Both the position numbers and the translations under genes were made by a program. Shown in pieces: positions 1 through 8,236 of a stretch of 64,000 nt of DNA. Source of the stretch: Thermoleophilia bacterium (GTDB lineage Bacteria > Actinomycetota > Thermoleophilia > RBG-16-64-13); contig JAOSKU010000001.1 of the NCBI GenBank assembly GCA_027493445.1, positions 1,639,314 through 1,703,313 of the forward strand, read 5' to 3'. Position 1 is the first letter of the stretch. Each line of letters begins with the position of its first letter. Under the pieces are notes generated by a model. It was not told the origin of the DNA, searched no databases, and saw only the letters and a program-made list of their open reading frames with translations.

Positions 1-506
1 CTCCCCTACCGGACGACCAAAGCGGGGGAGGAGGTGGTAAGCCGCTTCGCTTTTGTCCGGGTCTGGGCCGCGAACGCCGTAGAGCGCAGAGGAGAGGAGC
101 CCCGCACCGAGTGGCTCATCATCGAGTGGCCCCAAGACACGGAGGCTCCCACCGACTACTGGCTCTCCAACCTGCCGGAAGACAGCGAGTCCGAGCATCT
201 CGCCCGGCTCGCCCGCCTGCGCTGGACTATCGAACTCGACTACCGGCAGCTCAAAGGCGAGCTCGGTCTGGATCACTACGAGGGTCGAAGCTATCCGGGC
301 TTCCATCATCACTGCGCTCTGGTGACCTGCGCCCATGCCTTCCTCACGCTCGAACGGCTCTCCCCAAAAGTCCGGCGGCCGGACTGACACTGCCCCAGGC
401 GGTGCTGATCCTGCAGCCCGCCTTGCGGTGTTGGCACGGCCGCTGCCAGACCTGTAACCAGACCGTCGACCTCAACCAGCTGGTGCTGTTCCATCGGCTG
501 GAGTAA
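1..506 (+). pseudogene. IS701-family transposase, C-terminal part, frameshifted
   Basis: The reading frame is open through the left edge, so only the last ~168 codons of a DDE transposase are present. The stretch YRQLKGELGLDHYEG followed by a PGFHHH segment is typical of the C-terminal catalytic region of IS701/IS4-like (SRSO17) transposases, with the catalytic Glu in the KGELGL motif. The first frame stops at 385-387, but the frame one base away continues with an LTLPQAVL segment and a Cys-rich tail to 506. Adding one A to the AAAA run at 366-369 joins them. It sits just downstream of the catabolic operon and marks the left side of an accessory region. No terminal repeat could be identified at this end. 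Confidence 0.75.
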
Positions 507-516
507 CAAAGTACTA

Positions 517-1943
517 CTAGGTCATCCTCTCGTCCGCCTCGTTGACGATTGCCTCCATCTCCTCGATCACCTCGGCCGGGAGCCTGTCTCCCTTCCGTTC
601 CTCGATAACGCGCAAGGCGCCTTCCCGCACTCGGTCCTCGAAAGTGCGGGCTCCCTGGGCCGACCAGATCTCGCGGCTTTGGCGGTTGAAGGCGGAGGGG
701 ACGACCTGCTCTGTGCGAAAGTATTCGAGCGTATGCGGTTCACCGACGTAGCTCCCTTCGTGACCCACCTCCCGGATCACTGATGCGGCCAAAGCTTCAT
801 CCGAGACTTCTACTCCCCGCTGAAGACGGGATATGATCGACCAGTACTGGTCGTCCATGGCCAGCTGCAGCGGGCTCGAAGTGTTGCCCGCCTCGAGCTT
901 TCCCGCACTCATGCTTATGGCTGGGGAGTTGAGAGCAGCCAGCATGCAGTTGACCAGCCGCTCCGCTTGCGATTGGCCGTCAACGACCATCGAATCCGCG
1001 GCGAAACCATTCAGATTCAACGGCACGTGCACGTGTCTGTCGATGATCTGGGCAAGCGCGACGCTGTAGATGGCCCCCTCCGTGCTGCCTTGCTTGCCCA
1101 TCCCGGTCAACATGTCCATGACCATCATCTTCGGCGTGAAGAATATCGGCGCCCCGGGATTGGCCAACTGTGAGATCGTCAGGCCGGCCAGCATCTCGGC
1201 AAGGGTGACGACGAGGGTTCCGCTGATCGTGACCGGGCAGCTCGCTCCGGCCATGCCAATTGAGGTCACGCTGGTTGGCGCCCCGGCCCGGCCCGCCCTC
1301 ATCATGATGTTGAGATCCTCCTCCTTGAACTGGAGGGGCGTGAAGCAGGTGGAGCTGACGGCGACAAGCGGACGACGTCTCAGCGCGTCCTTTCCCCGGC
1401 GATGATCTCGGCCAACCGCAGGATGTAGTCGAGGGCCTCGGTCGTGTACGGCTGGACGTAGAGCGGCTTGCGGCAGTGACGCGAGACCTGGTACGCGATG
1501 TGGACCTCTCTAGTCCGTAGAGGAGCATCAGCCGGGAAGGGAGACGCGATGATGTCAATGTTGGGAAGGCCATCCACCAGTACGGCCCACTCGGCAACGT
1601 CGGCCTTCGTCGCTTTTCGCCACTCCCCTGAGCGCAGATCCAGGTAGCCTTCAGTTCCGGTCGCCGTGGCCGCGTAGCTCCGGCCACTCCCCGGCCACAC
1701 ATCGAACTCCGACTCTCTCCCCGCCATCAGATACTGTCGAGGCGCGGACTCGGTTGCCCTAGTCACCAATCCCGCATCGAGGAAAACCTTCTGCCCTTCG
1801 ACGCAAGCCCCATTGTCGCGAAACAGCTCCAGCGCCACCTGATTGCGGACGACGACACCAATCGTCGCCAGCAACTCCAGGGCGCTTTCGTAGATTCGCT
1901 CCTCTTCCTCCCTGTCGAGGAAGGTTAGGCTGGGCGTAGTCAT
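517..1943 (-). CDS. MttB-family corrinoid methyltransferase (frameshift in sequence)
   Basis: Trimethylamine methyltransferase (MttB) superfamily enzyme, expected to move a methyl group from a methylated amine or quaternary amine to the cognate corrinoid protein encoded just upstream. The N-terminal half (codons from 1943) begins MTTPSLTFLDREEEERIYE and the C-terminal half contains the glycine-rich GMAGASCPVT and GKQGSTEGA motifs. The two halves are in different frames. Adding one G on the minus strand to the CCCC run at 1394-1397 restores a continuous ~475-residue protein of normal family length. The stop of the N-terminal half is TGA, not amber TAG, so this is a non-pyrrolysine member such as the glycine betaine type rather than a true trimethylamine enzyme. 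The start follows the corrinoid gene by a few bases with GAGGG before ATG. Last gene of the operon. Confidence 0.82.
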
Positions 1944-1946
1944 CCC

Positions 1947-2606
1947 TCAGATCCTTTCCTTCGCTCCGCGGGCGGCCTCTTTGCACACGAGCACGCCTTC
2001 CGCCGCGTTGCTCCCGTAGCCGTCGGCTCCAATCTCGTCCGCGAAGCCCGCGGAGACACAGGCGCCGCCCACCACCACTGTTGTGCTCTCACGCCTGCCG
2101 CTGGCCCCCAAGGAGTCGACGACGACGCGCATCTGCGGCATGGTCGTTGTGAGAAGCGCGGACATACAGAGGATTGTCGATTCGTTGTTCCGGAGTGCGT
2201 CCACGAACCGTTCCGCCGGAACGTTGACGCCCAGATCGGTGACGTCGAAGCCCCCACTCTCCAGCATCAGCTTCACCAGGTTCTTGCCGATATCGTGCAG
2301 GTCCCCTAGGACGGTCCCTATGATCACCGGCGGAAAGCCGTCCTTCCGTTCCTGCTTGAGAAGCGGGCGGAGGATATCCTGTCCGGCGTGCACGGCCCTC
2401 GCCGAGGCGATCACTTCAGGGATGAACATCTCGCCGCTGATCCACGCATCGCCCACTTCGGTCATGGCTCGCACCATGGTGGCAATGATCTCTTCCACAT
2501 CCATCTCGTCGGCCACCGCGGCGTTGACGCTCGCGTTCACGAGGTCGACTTTGCCTTTGACCACGGACTCGCGGATAGCTTCATCATGTGAATCCCATGC
2601 GTTCAT
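1947..2606 (-). CDS. Corrinoid (B12-binding) methyl-carrier protein
   Basis: A 219-residue two-domain cobalamin protein of the MtbC/MttC/MtgC type. Residues ~1-85 form the helical B12-binding cap; residues ~90-210 are the Rossmann-like cobalamin domain with the base-off signature DLHDIG (the His is the lower cobalt ligand), followed by SALLTTT and VVGGA motifs. It accepts a methyl group from the MttB-family enzyme encoded 3 bases downstream and would pass it to a second methyltransferase. GGAAGGAC lies before the ATG. No corrinoid activating protein (RamA type) is seen in the window, so it must be supplied elsewhere. Confidence 0.92.
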   Translation of the reverse strand: MNAWDSHDEAIRESVVKGKVDLVNASVNAAVADEMDVEEIIATMVRAMTEVGDAWISGEMFIPEVIASARAVHAGQDILRPLLKQERKDGFPPVIIGTVLGDLHDIGKNLVKLMLESGGFDVTDLGVNVPAERFVDALRNNESTILCMSALLTTTMPQMRVVVDSLGASGRRESTTVVVGGACVSAGFADEIGADGYGSNAAEGVLVCKEAARGAKERI

Positions 2607-2641
2607 GTTTGTCCTTCCAGTCGACGTTCATGCCTGTCCTT

Positions 2642-3499
2642 TCAATCGATCAAGCCGCATCTCCTCAACCCTTCGCGGACCAGACTCTCTACAGCCCTTG
2701 TCTTGTAGGGGGCACTCGGACGGTCTCCAAGTGAACCCGCCACGGCGGCGGCTGCGCACCCCACGGTGCCGCGCACGAGCTCATTCCCCCTTTCAGTCAG
2801 AATCTCCTTCTCGGCGCCATCTACCAGAACCGGGACCAAACCCACTGCACCCAGGACCATCCGCGCCCGCACCGGGCGCTCCGCCTCAAATGCAACCAGC
2901 AGCGCCAGATTCATCCGGGAGACGGCTAGGGCGTTTCTCCGACCGAGCCGGACGAATACACTCCTGAAAGCGGCTTCACGAGGAATGGGCACCAGAACCC
3001 GGTCGATGAGGTTCTGACGCTCTACACAGGTGGCCTGCCGGTAAGTCAGGTACTTGTCGATGGAGAGCGTCCGCCGCGAATCGCGGCTCAGCAGACTCAC
3101 GCGGGCCTCGTGCGCGAGCAGAGGGGCGAAGGTATCCCCCGCAGGCGACGCCGTCCCGAGGTTGCCTCCCAGAGTGCCCCGGTTTCGTACCTGCGGGGAG
3201 CCCACGAGCGAGGCGGCCTCCGCGAGCGCCGGAGCCAGCTCACGCACCAGCGGGTCGCCGGCAAGGGTGGTGAACGTGACTCCCGCGCCGATCTCCAGGT
3301 CACCGCCGTCCACCCGTATTTCGCGCAGTCCTTCTAGAGCTTCGATGCCTACCAGGACCCGGGCCGCCAACCTGCCCTCCCTCAAGCCCACCACGACATC
3401 TGTGCCGCCCGCGAGTAGCTGAGCCTTGCTGCCATGCCGATCCAGGAGGGAGAGAGCCTCATCGATGCTCGTCGCGCGCGTGTACACGAGGTCGTCCAT
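2642..3499 (-). CDS. Molybdenum hydroxylase FAD-binding (medium) subunit
   Basis: CoxM/XdhB-type FAD subunit (285 residues). It shows the AGGTDVVVGLREG FAD pyrophosphate loop near residue 35, the second FAD motif GTLGGNLGTASPAGD near residue 115, and the C-terminal CO dehydrogenase flavoprotein domain. It would pass electrons from the 2Fe-2S subunit to an external acceptor. I place the start at the ATG that overlaps the UbiD stop codon (product begins MDDLVYTRATS, the usual family start); an ATG 27 bases upstream is possible. Its separation from the other two hydroxylase subunits by UbiD and a small protein is unusual. Confidence 0.88.
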   Translation of the reverse strand: MDDLVYTRATSIDEALSLLDRHGSKAQLLAGGTDVVVGLREGRLAARVLVGIEALEGLREIRVDGGDLEIGAGVTFTTLAGDPLVRELAPALAEAASLVGSPQVRNRGTLGGNLGTASPAGDTFAPLLAHEARVSLLSRDSRRTLSIDKYLTYRQATCVERQNLIDRVLVPIPREAAFRSVFVRLGRRNALAVSRMNLALLVAFEAERPVRARMVLGAVGLVPVLVDGAEKEILTERGNELVRGTVGCAAAAVAGSLGDRPSAPYKTRAVESLVREGLRRCGLID

Positions 3500-4905
3500 C
3501 AGGCCGTCCCCACCTGCCGTTGCCATTCGCGCATCGCCCGGCCGACCCTCTCGACGACCTCCTCCGGCGGTTGCGCCCTAACTGAAAACGTGCGTCCGCT
3601 GGGCTTGGTTGCGTCGATGATCATGGTTGCGCCGCTGATCTCGGTCTCCAGCGAAGGATCGAGAACCTGCGCTTGAACGTTGCGAATGATGCCTACGTCG
3701 CGGTCCGCCTGGACCCGGGTAGCGACGGCCCACATTACTTGTCGCAGGTCGCCCGGATCGATGTCTTCGTCCACAACGATCACGTGTTTGAAGAAGTTGC
3801 TCAGGCTCATGGCGTGCATCGCCACCCGGGCGGGCTCACCTTCGGTTGCCTTCTCCATGCTGATCACGAGCTGCAACGGAACGCCCGCGTCGACCCAGCT
3901 GATGTCCTTCACCCGGGGAAAAACGCTCTTCAGGCTCGAGAAGACGCTCGCCTGGATAGGGTAGTGAGCGAAGAGGTTATCGCGGTGAGATCCGAAAACG
4001 CATAGCATGGTCGCCTCGCGTCGTGCCGTCACCGCCTTGGCTTCGAGCACCCAAGCCAGCCTCTGGGGCCCCTCATAACCGGTGAACTCACCGAAGGGAC
4101 CTTCGATGCACCGCCGGTCGGGCAGGATCTCGGCCTCGATGACGACCTCCGCATCGGCCGGGACGAGGAGCTCGTCGCCGAAGGACTCGCTGGCGGTCAC
4201 CCGCACCGGCTCGCCCATGATTCCTCCTGCCACCTCGTACTCGTCCCTGTCGAGCTTCGTGAGGGCGGCGGCCGTCAGGTAGAAGCCGGGGTGATGCCCC
4301 AGCACCAGCGCCACCGGCAGCCCGGCACCAACTCCTTCTGCCGCCCGGTGAAGCGACCACAAGTGCCGGGGAGACATCCATATGCCTAGGTGAGTCTCGT
4401 CGAGGTACATGGCCCGATTCCAGGAGAGGTTGTACCTACCAGTCTCCCGATCCTTGGCCACCACCGCCGGGGTCAGGTAGGGAGCGCCGTCCATCTCGTT
4501 GAGTCGCGGGATCGGGAGCCTGCGCAGATCGACATCGTCTCCGTGCCAGATCGTCTCCTTTGTGGGGGCTGCCGAAGCGGCGACCTTCTCGACCGGGCGG
4601 GCCCTGGTCTCGCGCTCGGCATAGAGGCTCATAATCGACTTCCGGTCAAAGCGTCCCGCCTCGAGGGCGACACCGATCTTCTTCTCCGTTGCGAAGGTGT
4701 TCATGAGCAACGCGTATTCGCTGGGCTCCCCGCGCAGGTTCTTGGCGTTGGTAAAGCGGACAGCCGCGAAAGATCCGTTACGCTCCAGGCCCTCCATCCA
4801 GGCCGACGCCTCGAAGGCCGCGGGATCGATCTGCCGGTCGAGGTCGTAGTACTCCGCCCCGTCGGCCCGGATCTTGTCGATCCACTGCGTCAGGTTGCGG
4901 GCCAT
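3499..4905 (-). CDS. UbiD-family (prenylated-FMN) decarboxylase
   Basis: A 468-residue UbiD-type non-oxidative decarboxylase or carboxylase acting on unsaturated or aromatic carboxylic acids. The signature EGPFGEFTGYEG (around residues 260-271) contains conserved acidic active-site residues, and the region around DETHLGIWMSPRH is the typical prFMN/metal-binding part. The enzyme needs prenylated FMN made by UbiX, which is not in the window. GAGGGG lies before the ATG, and the gene begins 1 base after the zinc-ribbon gene. Its place inside a molybdenum hydroxylase operon suggests that hydroxylation and decarboxylation act on the same ring substrate; this is inferred. Confidence 0.9.
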   Translation of the reverse strand: MARNLTQWIDKIRADGAEYYDLDRQIDPAAFEASAWMEGLERNGSFAAVRFTNAKNLRGEPSEYALLMNTFATEKKIGVALEAGRFDRKSIMSLYAERETRARPVEKVAASAAPTKETIWHGDDVDLRRLPIPRLNEMDGAPYLTPAVVAKDRETGRYNLSWNRAMYLDETHLGIWMSPRHLWSLHRAAEGVGAGLPVALVLGHHPGFYLTAAALTKLDRDEYEVAGGIMGEPVRVTASESFGDELLVPADAEVVIEAEILPDRRCIEGPFGEFTGYEGPQRLAWVLEAKAVTARREATMLCVFGSHRDNLFAHYPIQASVFSSLKSVFPRVKDISWVDAGVPLQLVISMEKATEGEPARVAMHAMSLSNFFKHVIVVDEDIDPGDLRQVMWAVATRVQADRDVGIIRNVQAQVLDPSLETEISGATMIIDATKPSGRTFSVRAQPPEEVVERVGRAMREWQRQVGTA

Positions 4906-4906
4906 A

Positions 4907-5146
4907 TCAAGTTCCCCTCGGAGGTGAGGGTTGGTGCAAGAGGGACCTCAGATCGACCCCTGAAGCACCGGCAACACGGCTCAGGGTATCTCTACCGCCG
5001 CTTGCCCCGAGCCGGGATGCGTACTCGCTCGGCTCGAGGAATGCATCGCAGCCGGGGCAGTGCAAAGGCAAGCTTTCCGCCACGAGGTGTCGGTCGACGT
5101 AGAAGTACTTTCCGCAACGGGGACAGTTCAGATCGGCCAGATTCAT
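4907..5146 (-). CDS. Small zinc-ribbon protein between hydroxylase and UbiD
   Basis: A 79-residue protein with two CPxC pairs (NCPRCGKYFYVD near residues 8-19 and HCPGCDAF near 30-37), forming a probable zinc ribbon, then a short charged tail. Its ATG overlaps the stop of the large hydroxylase subunit (ATGA), and UbiD follows by 1 base, so it is translationally coupled to both. Some UbiD-type decarboxylases have a small cysteine-rich accessory subunit (the D subunit of vanillate/4-hydroxybenzoate decarboxylases). This protein could play that role, but sequence similarity was not shown. Confidence 0.75.
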   Translation of the reverse strand: MNLADLNCPRCGKYFYVDRHLVAESLPLHCPGCDAFLEPSEYASRLGASGGRDTLSRVAGASGVDLRSLLHQPSPPRGT

Positions 5147-7422
5147 CGAAAGCCGCCCTCCTCTCGCTCGGCCAGCGCCGCGCTCACTCTCTCGAGGCTG
5201 AGTGGAAGCTGGCGGACATCGATCTGGGCGGCCCGCGACACCGCGTTCGCGATCGCAGCCGCTGTCGGAATGGTCGCCGGCTCGCCTATGCCCTTCGCGC
5301 CGTAAGGACCCGTGCTATCTGCCGCACCGATGATGACCAGGGTAACGTCACAGACATCGACGGCGGTGGGCAGCAAATACCTGTCGAAGTTGTCATTGAC
5401 TACTCTTCCGCCCTGGAGCTCGATCTCTTCGAGTAACGCGTAGCCGATGCCCATGGCACAGCCACCCTCCACCTGTCCCCTCAGCAGGAGAGGGTTAACA
5501 ACCGTGCCCACATCCAGCAGGCTCACAATCCTTTCGACGCCGACCTTGCCCGTATAGTGATCGACGGAGACTTTCGCAAGCTGGACTCCGAAGGTGTAGG
5601 CGCCATAGGGAGCCCCTTGCCCGGTTGCCGGGTCGAGGCTGGTGGTTGGAGGGTCGAACGTTCCCGTGACCTCGAGCGGCCTCTCCTGATCACCGAGCTC
5701 TTCGTACAGCTCTGCGAGCCCGAACTCGAAATTGTCGGACCGCAGGACAGGGCGACCCGCGGAGAGCTCGAGCGACAGCGCTGCCCGATCGGTCCCCAGC
5801 ACGGCCGCCGCCCTTTGGGCAAGCTCCTCGCCGAAAGAACGAGCGGCCGAGACCACTGCGTTGCCCACGACGTATGTCACCCGTGTCCCCGAGGAAGAGC
5901 CCGAATCCGGAGTCAGGGAGGTGTCTGCGGAGAGCACCTCTACGTGAGAGACCTCGAGACCGAGTGCCTCGGCGGCAAGTTGGCCCAGCGCGAGATTGGA
6001 CCCCTGGCCCACGTCGGGCGAGCCAATGGCGAGTTGAATCCGGCCGCCTTCCAAGAGTCTCACCACCGCCGTTCCTCGATTCGGCATGGCGGTGAGGCCA
6101 TTGCCGTAGTGGAAGCAGGCCACTCCCCAACCCGTGTGGCTTGTATCTTCCTGGCTCCCCGTCCACTCCTCCGCCGGGATCAACTCCCGGGCCTTGTTCA
6201 GAGCCTCGCCAAGCCCCACCGGCGATTCCAGCACCTGACCGGTTGCCGTACGGTCACCGGTCTGGAGCGCGTTCATGATGCGGATATCGATGGGGTCGAG
6301 CCCCAGGGCGTCGGCCAGGCGATCCATCTGCCGCTCGCAGGCGAACGTGACCTGCGGCACTCCAAAACCCCTCATCGCTCCCGACAGCGGGTTGTTGGTG
6401 TAGTAGCCCCAGCCCTCGAGCAGAACGTTCTCCACCCGGTACGGGCCGGCTCCGTGGATGACGATGCGCTGCATCACCGGCACCGTGTAGTCGAGGTAGG
6501 CCCCAGCGTCGGCATAGGCTTCCATCTTCACACCCAGAAGCCGACCCCTCCGGTCGGCGCAGTGGGTCATGTGGAAGACCACCGGGTGCCGTTTGGTTGA
6601 CACCTGCAGGCTCTCTTCCCGGCTCATCTCCAGAAGAACGGGTCTCCCGGTCCTCTCGCACAGCAAGGCAGCCATGCAAAGCTGGGGCAGATCCGGTTTT
6701 CCCCCGAAGTTGCCACCAATCGTCGGAGCGGTGACCCTGATCCGCTCCTTCGGCCAGCCGAGGACCCGGGCAATCTCCCGCTGGTCGAGGTGCACATTCT
6801 TGGAGGAGCTCCAAACCCTCATGCCCCCGACCTCGGGCTCCGCCAGCACTGACTCTGTCTCAATATACGCATGGTCGACGGGCGGCGTACGGTACACTCC
6901 GGTCAGCACCACGTCGGCCTCACGGGCGGCTCGCTCGAAGTCGCCTCTCGTAACCCGGCCTTGCCAGGCCACATTGCCTTCTGGCCCCAGCCGAGGGGCC
7001 TCCGGCGCCATAGACTCCTCGACGCTATGAACCGCCGGAAGCGGCTCGTACTCCACCCGCACACTCCTTGCCGCCTCCATTGCAACCGCGCGCGTCTCAG
7101 CAGCCACCACCGCCACCGCCTCGCCCATGAATCGGGTGTCCGTCTCAGCCATCACCGGCTGGTGTTTCTTTCCGGTCATCCCGATCAGGTTCTCCCCCGG
7201 GATGTCGGAAGCGATCAGCACCGCCGCCGCGCCGGGCAGGGCCAAGGCCTCGCTCGCCGAGACAGCTGTGATCAAAGCGCGGGAATGAGGACTCCGCGCC
7301 ACTCGGGCGAAGAGCATCCCCTCTTTTCGGCAGTCTCCGGAGTACCGAGCCTCCCCGGTGACGATGGCGGGCGTGCCTGCCCGCACAAAACACCTCCTGC
7401 CGACGCAGCGCGAGTCAGCCAT
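5143..7422 (-). CDS. Molybdenum hydroxylase large (molybdopterin-binding) subunit
   Basis: A 759-residue xanthine dehydrogenase/CoxL-family catalytic subunit. Visible landmarks are GGNFGGKPDLPQ (molybdopterin contact), GAMRGFGVPQ, GSPDVGQGSN and, near the C terminus, YGAKGIGEPA with the catalytic Glu of the family. The AYRCSFR active-site loop of aerobic CO dehydrogenase was not found, so CO oxidation is unlikely. The expected reaction is hydroxylation of an N-heterocycle, aromatic or aldehyde substrate with water as oxygen source. It overlaps the 2Fe-2S subunit gene by 8 bases. The substrate cannot be read from the sequence. Confidence 0.92.
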   Translation of the reverse strand: MADSRCVGRRCFVRAGTPAIVTGEARYSGDCRKEGMLFARVARSPHSRALITAVSASEALALPGAAAVLIASDIPGENLIGMTGKKHQPVMAETDTRFMGEAVAVVAAETRAVAMEAARSVRVEYEPLPAVHSVEESMAPEAPRLGPEGNVAWQGRVTRGDFERAAREADVVLTGVYRTPPVDHAYIETESVLAEPEVGGMRVWSSSKNVHLDQREIARVLGWPKERIRVTAPTIGGNFGGKPDLPQLCMAALLCERTGRPVLLEMSREESLQVSTKRHPVVFHMTHCADRRGRLLGVKMEAYADAGAYLDYTVPVMQRIVIHGAGPYRVENVLLEGWGYYTNNPLSGAMRGFGVPQVTFACERQMDRLADALGLDPIDIRIMNALQTGDRTATGQVLESPVGLGEALNKARELIPAEEWTGSQEDTSHTGWGVACFHYGNGLTAMPNRGTAVVRLLEGGRIQLAIGSPDVGQGSNLALGQLAAEALGLEVSHVEVLSADTSLTPDSGSSSGTRVTYVVGNAVVSAARSFGEELAQRAAAVLGTDRAALSLELSAGRPVLRSDNFEFGLAELYEELGDQERPLEVTGTFDPPTTSLDPATGQGAPYGAYTFGVQLAKVSVDHYTGKVGVERIVSLLDVGTVVNPLLLRGQVEGGCAMGIGYALLEEIELQGGRVVNDNFDRYLLPTAVDVCDVTLVIIGAADSTGPYGAKGIGEPATIPTAAAIANAVSRAAQIDVRQLPLSLERVSAALAEREEGGFR

Positions 7423-7912
7423 CCGCGCTCTCCGTCGACCGAAGAGTTCTGATTCTTTCGGCGGCTAGGGCCACCGCCTCAATCACAGTCGCGTAGCCGG
7501 TGCAGCGACAGAGATTGCCCGAAAGCGCGGCCCTGATCGCCTCGACCGACGGGTCCGGCTCGGAATCGAGAAAGGCCTTGGCCGACATGATCATGCCGGA
7601 GGTGCAGTATCCGCATTGCACCGCCCCCGCTTCTAGAAAAGACTGCTGAACCGGGTCAAGCGCCTCCCGCCCGCCCAACCCCTCGATCGTGGTTACTGTT
7701 CGGCCGTCGACCGAGCAGCTGAGTACGAGGCAGGAGTAAATCGCCTCACCGTCAAGCAGGACGGTGCAGGCACCGCACTCGCCCTTGCCGCATCCGATCT
7801 TGGTGCCGAGCAAACCCAAGTGGTCGCGAAGCAGCTCTGCGAGGGTAGTCTCAACAGGGACTTCCAGCCGCACCTGCTGTCCGTTAACGATCAGCCTCAC
7901 CCGATAGAGCAC
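7415..7912 (-). CDS. Molybdenum hydroxylase 2Fe-2S (small) subunit
   Basis: A 165-residue CoxS/XdhC-like iron-sulfur subunit. The plant-ferredoxin motif GCGKGECGACTV with a fourth Cys about 20 residues later binds the first cluster. QCGYCTSGMIM and NLCRCTGY bind the second cluster in the helical domain. It links the molybdenum site to the FAD subunit. It is the first gene of the minus-strand operon; the chosen start is GTG at 7910-7912 with a GGAGG about 10 bases upstream. Confidence 0.93.
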   Translation of the reverse strand: MLYRVRLIVNGQQVRLEVPVETTLAELLRDHLGLLGTKIGCGKGECGACTVLLDGEAIYSCLVLSCSVDGRTVTTIEGLGGREALDPVQQSFLEAGAVQCGYCTSGMIMSAKAFLDSEPDPSVEAIRAALSGNLCRCTGYATVIEAVALAAERIRTLRSTESADG

Positions 7913-7981
7913 GCCGGGACAGCCTCCCCCAGGAGAGTAGAAGGAACACCTGCTCAGGAAAGCTCAAGCCTGATTCGGCAC

Positions 7982-8010
7982 TCTGGACAAATACTTCGTT
8001 TTGGTCCAGA
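7982..8010. promoter_or_regulatory. Inverted repeat between divergent genes, possible operator
   Basis: TCTGGAC (7982-7988) and GTCCAGA (8004-8010) are perfect inverted arms. The inner AAA/TTT bases also pair if one G is bulged, giving roughly 10-bp arms. The repeat lies about 70 bases upstream of the 2Fe-2S subunit start, inside the 324-base gap that separates the operon from the CocE-type gene. A TTGACA at 8025-8030 on the plus strand could be a -35 box for the hydrolase, but its -10 partner is weak. No regulator gene is adjacent. Confidence 0.35.
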
Positions 8011-8236
8011 CTGTTTGCTATAGGTTGACAACGTTCGCCTTGTGCAGCAGCATACCGCCGCGGATGCGAGCAGTCAACACCGCAGACCCGCCTACGCCGA
8101 GTCCGGAATGCGGGTCGGACTGATGCCGTCCAACTGGATAGGACTTCTAACAGCGATGGTCAGCCCGTGCTAGCGCCTGGAGGGATCGGGGGCCTGGACA
8201 GACGAACAGGTGACGCACCAAGCGGAGGGGGAAACG

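Noticed and set aside
1380..1943. Pyrrolysine (amber) readthrough in the MttB-family gene
   Set aside because: The codon that ends the N-terminal half is TGA, the downstream half is in another frame, and one inserted base restores the family alignment. No pyl genes are seen.
5143..7422. Form I CO dehydrogenase
   Set aside because: The AYRCSFR active-site loop is not found, and the operon content points to an organic substrate.
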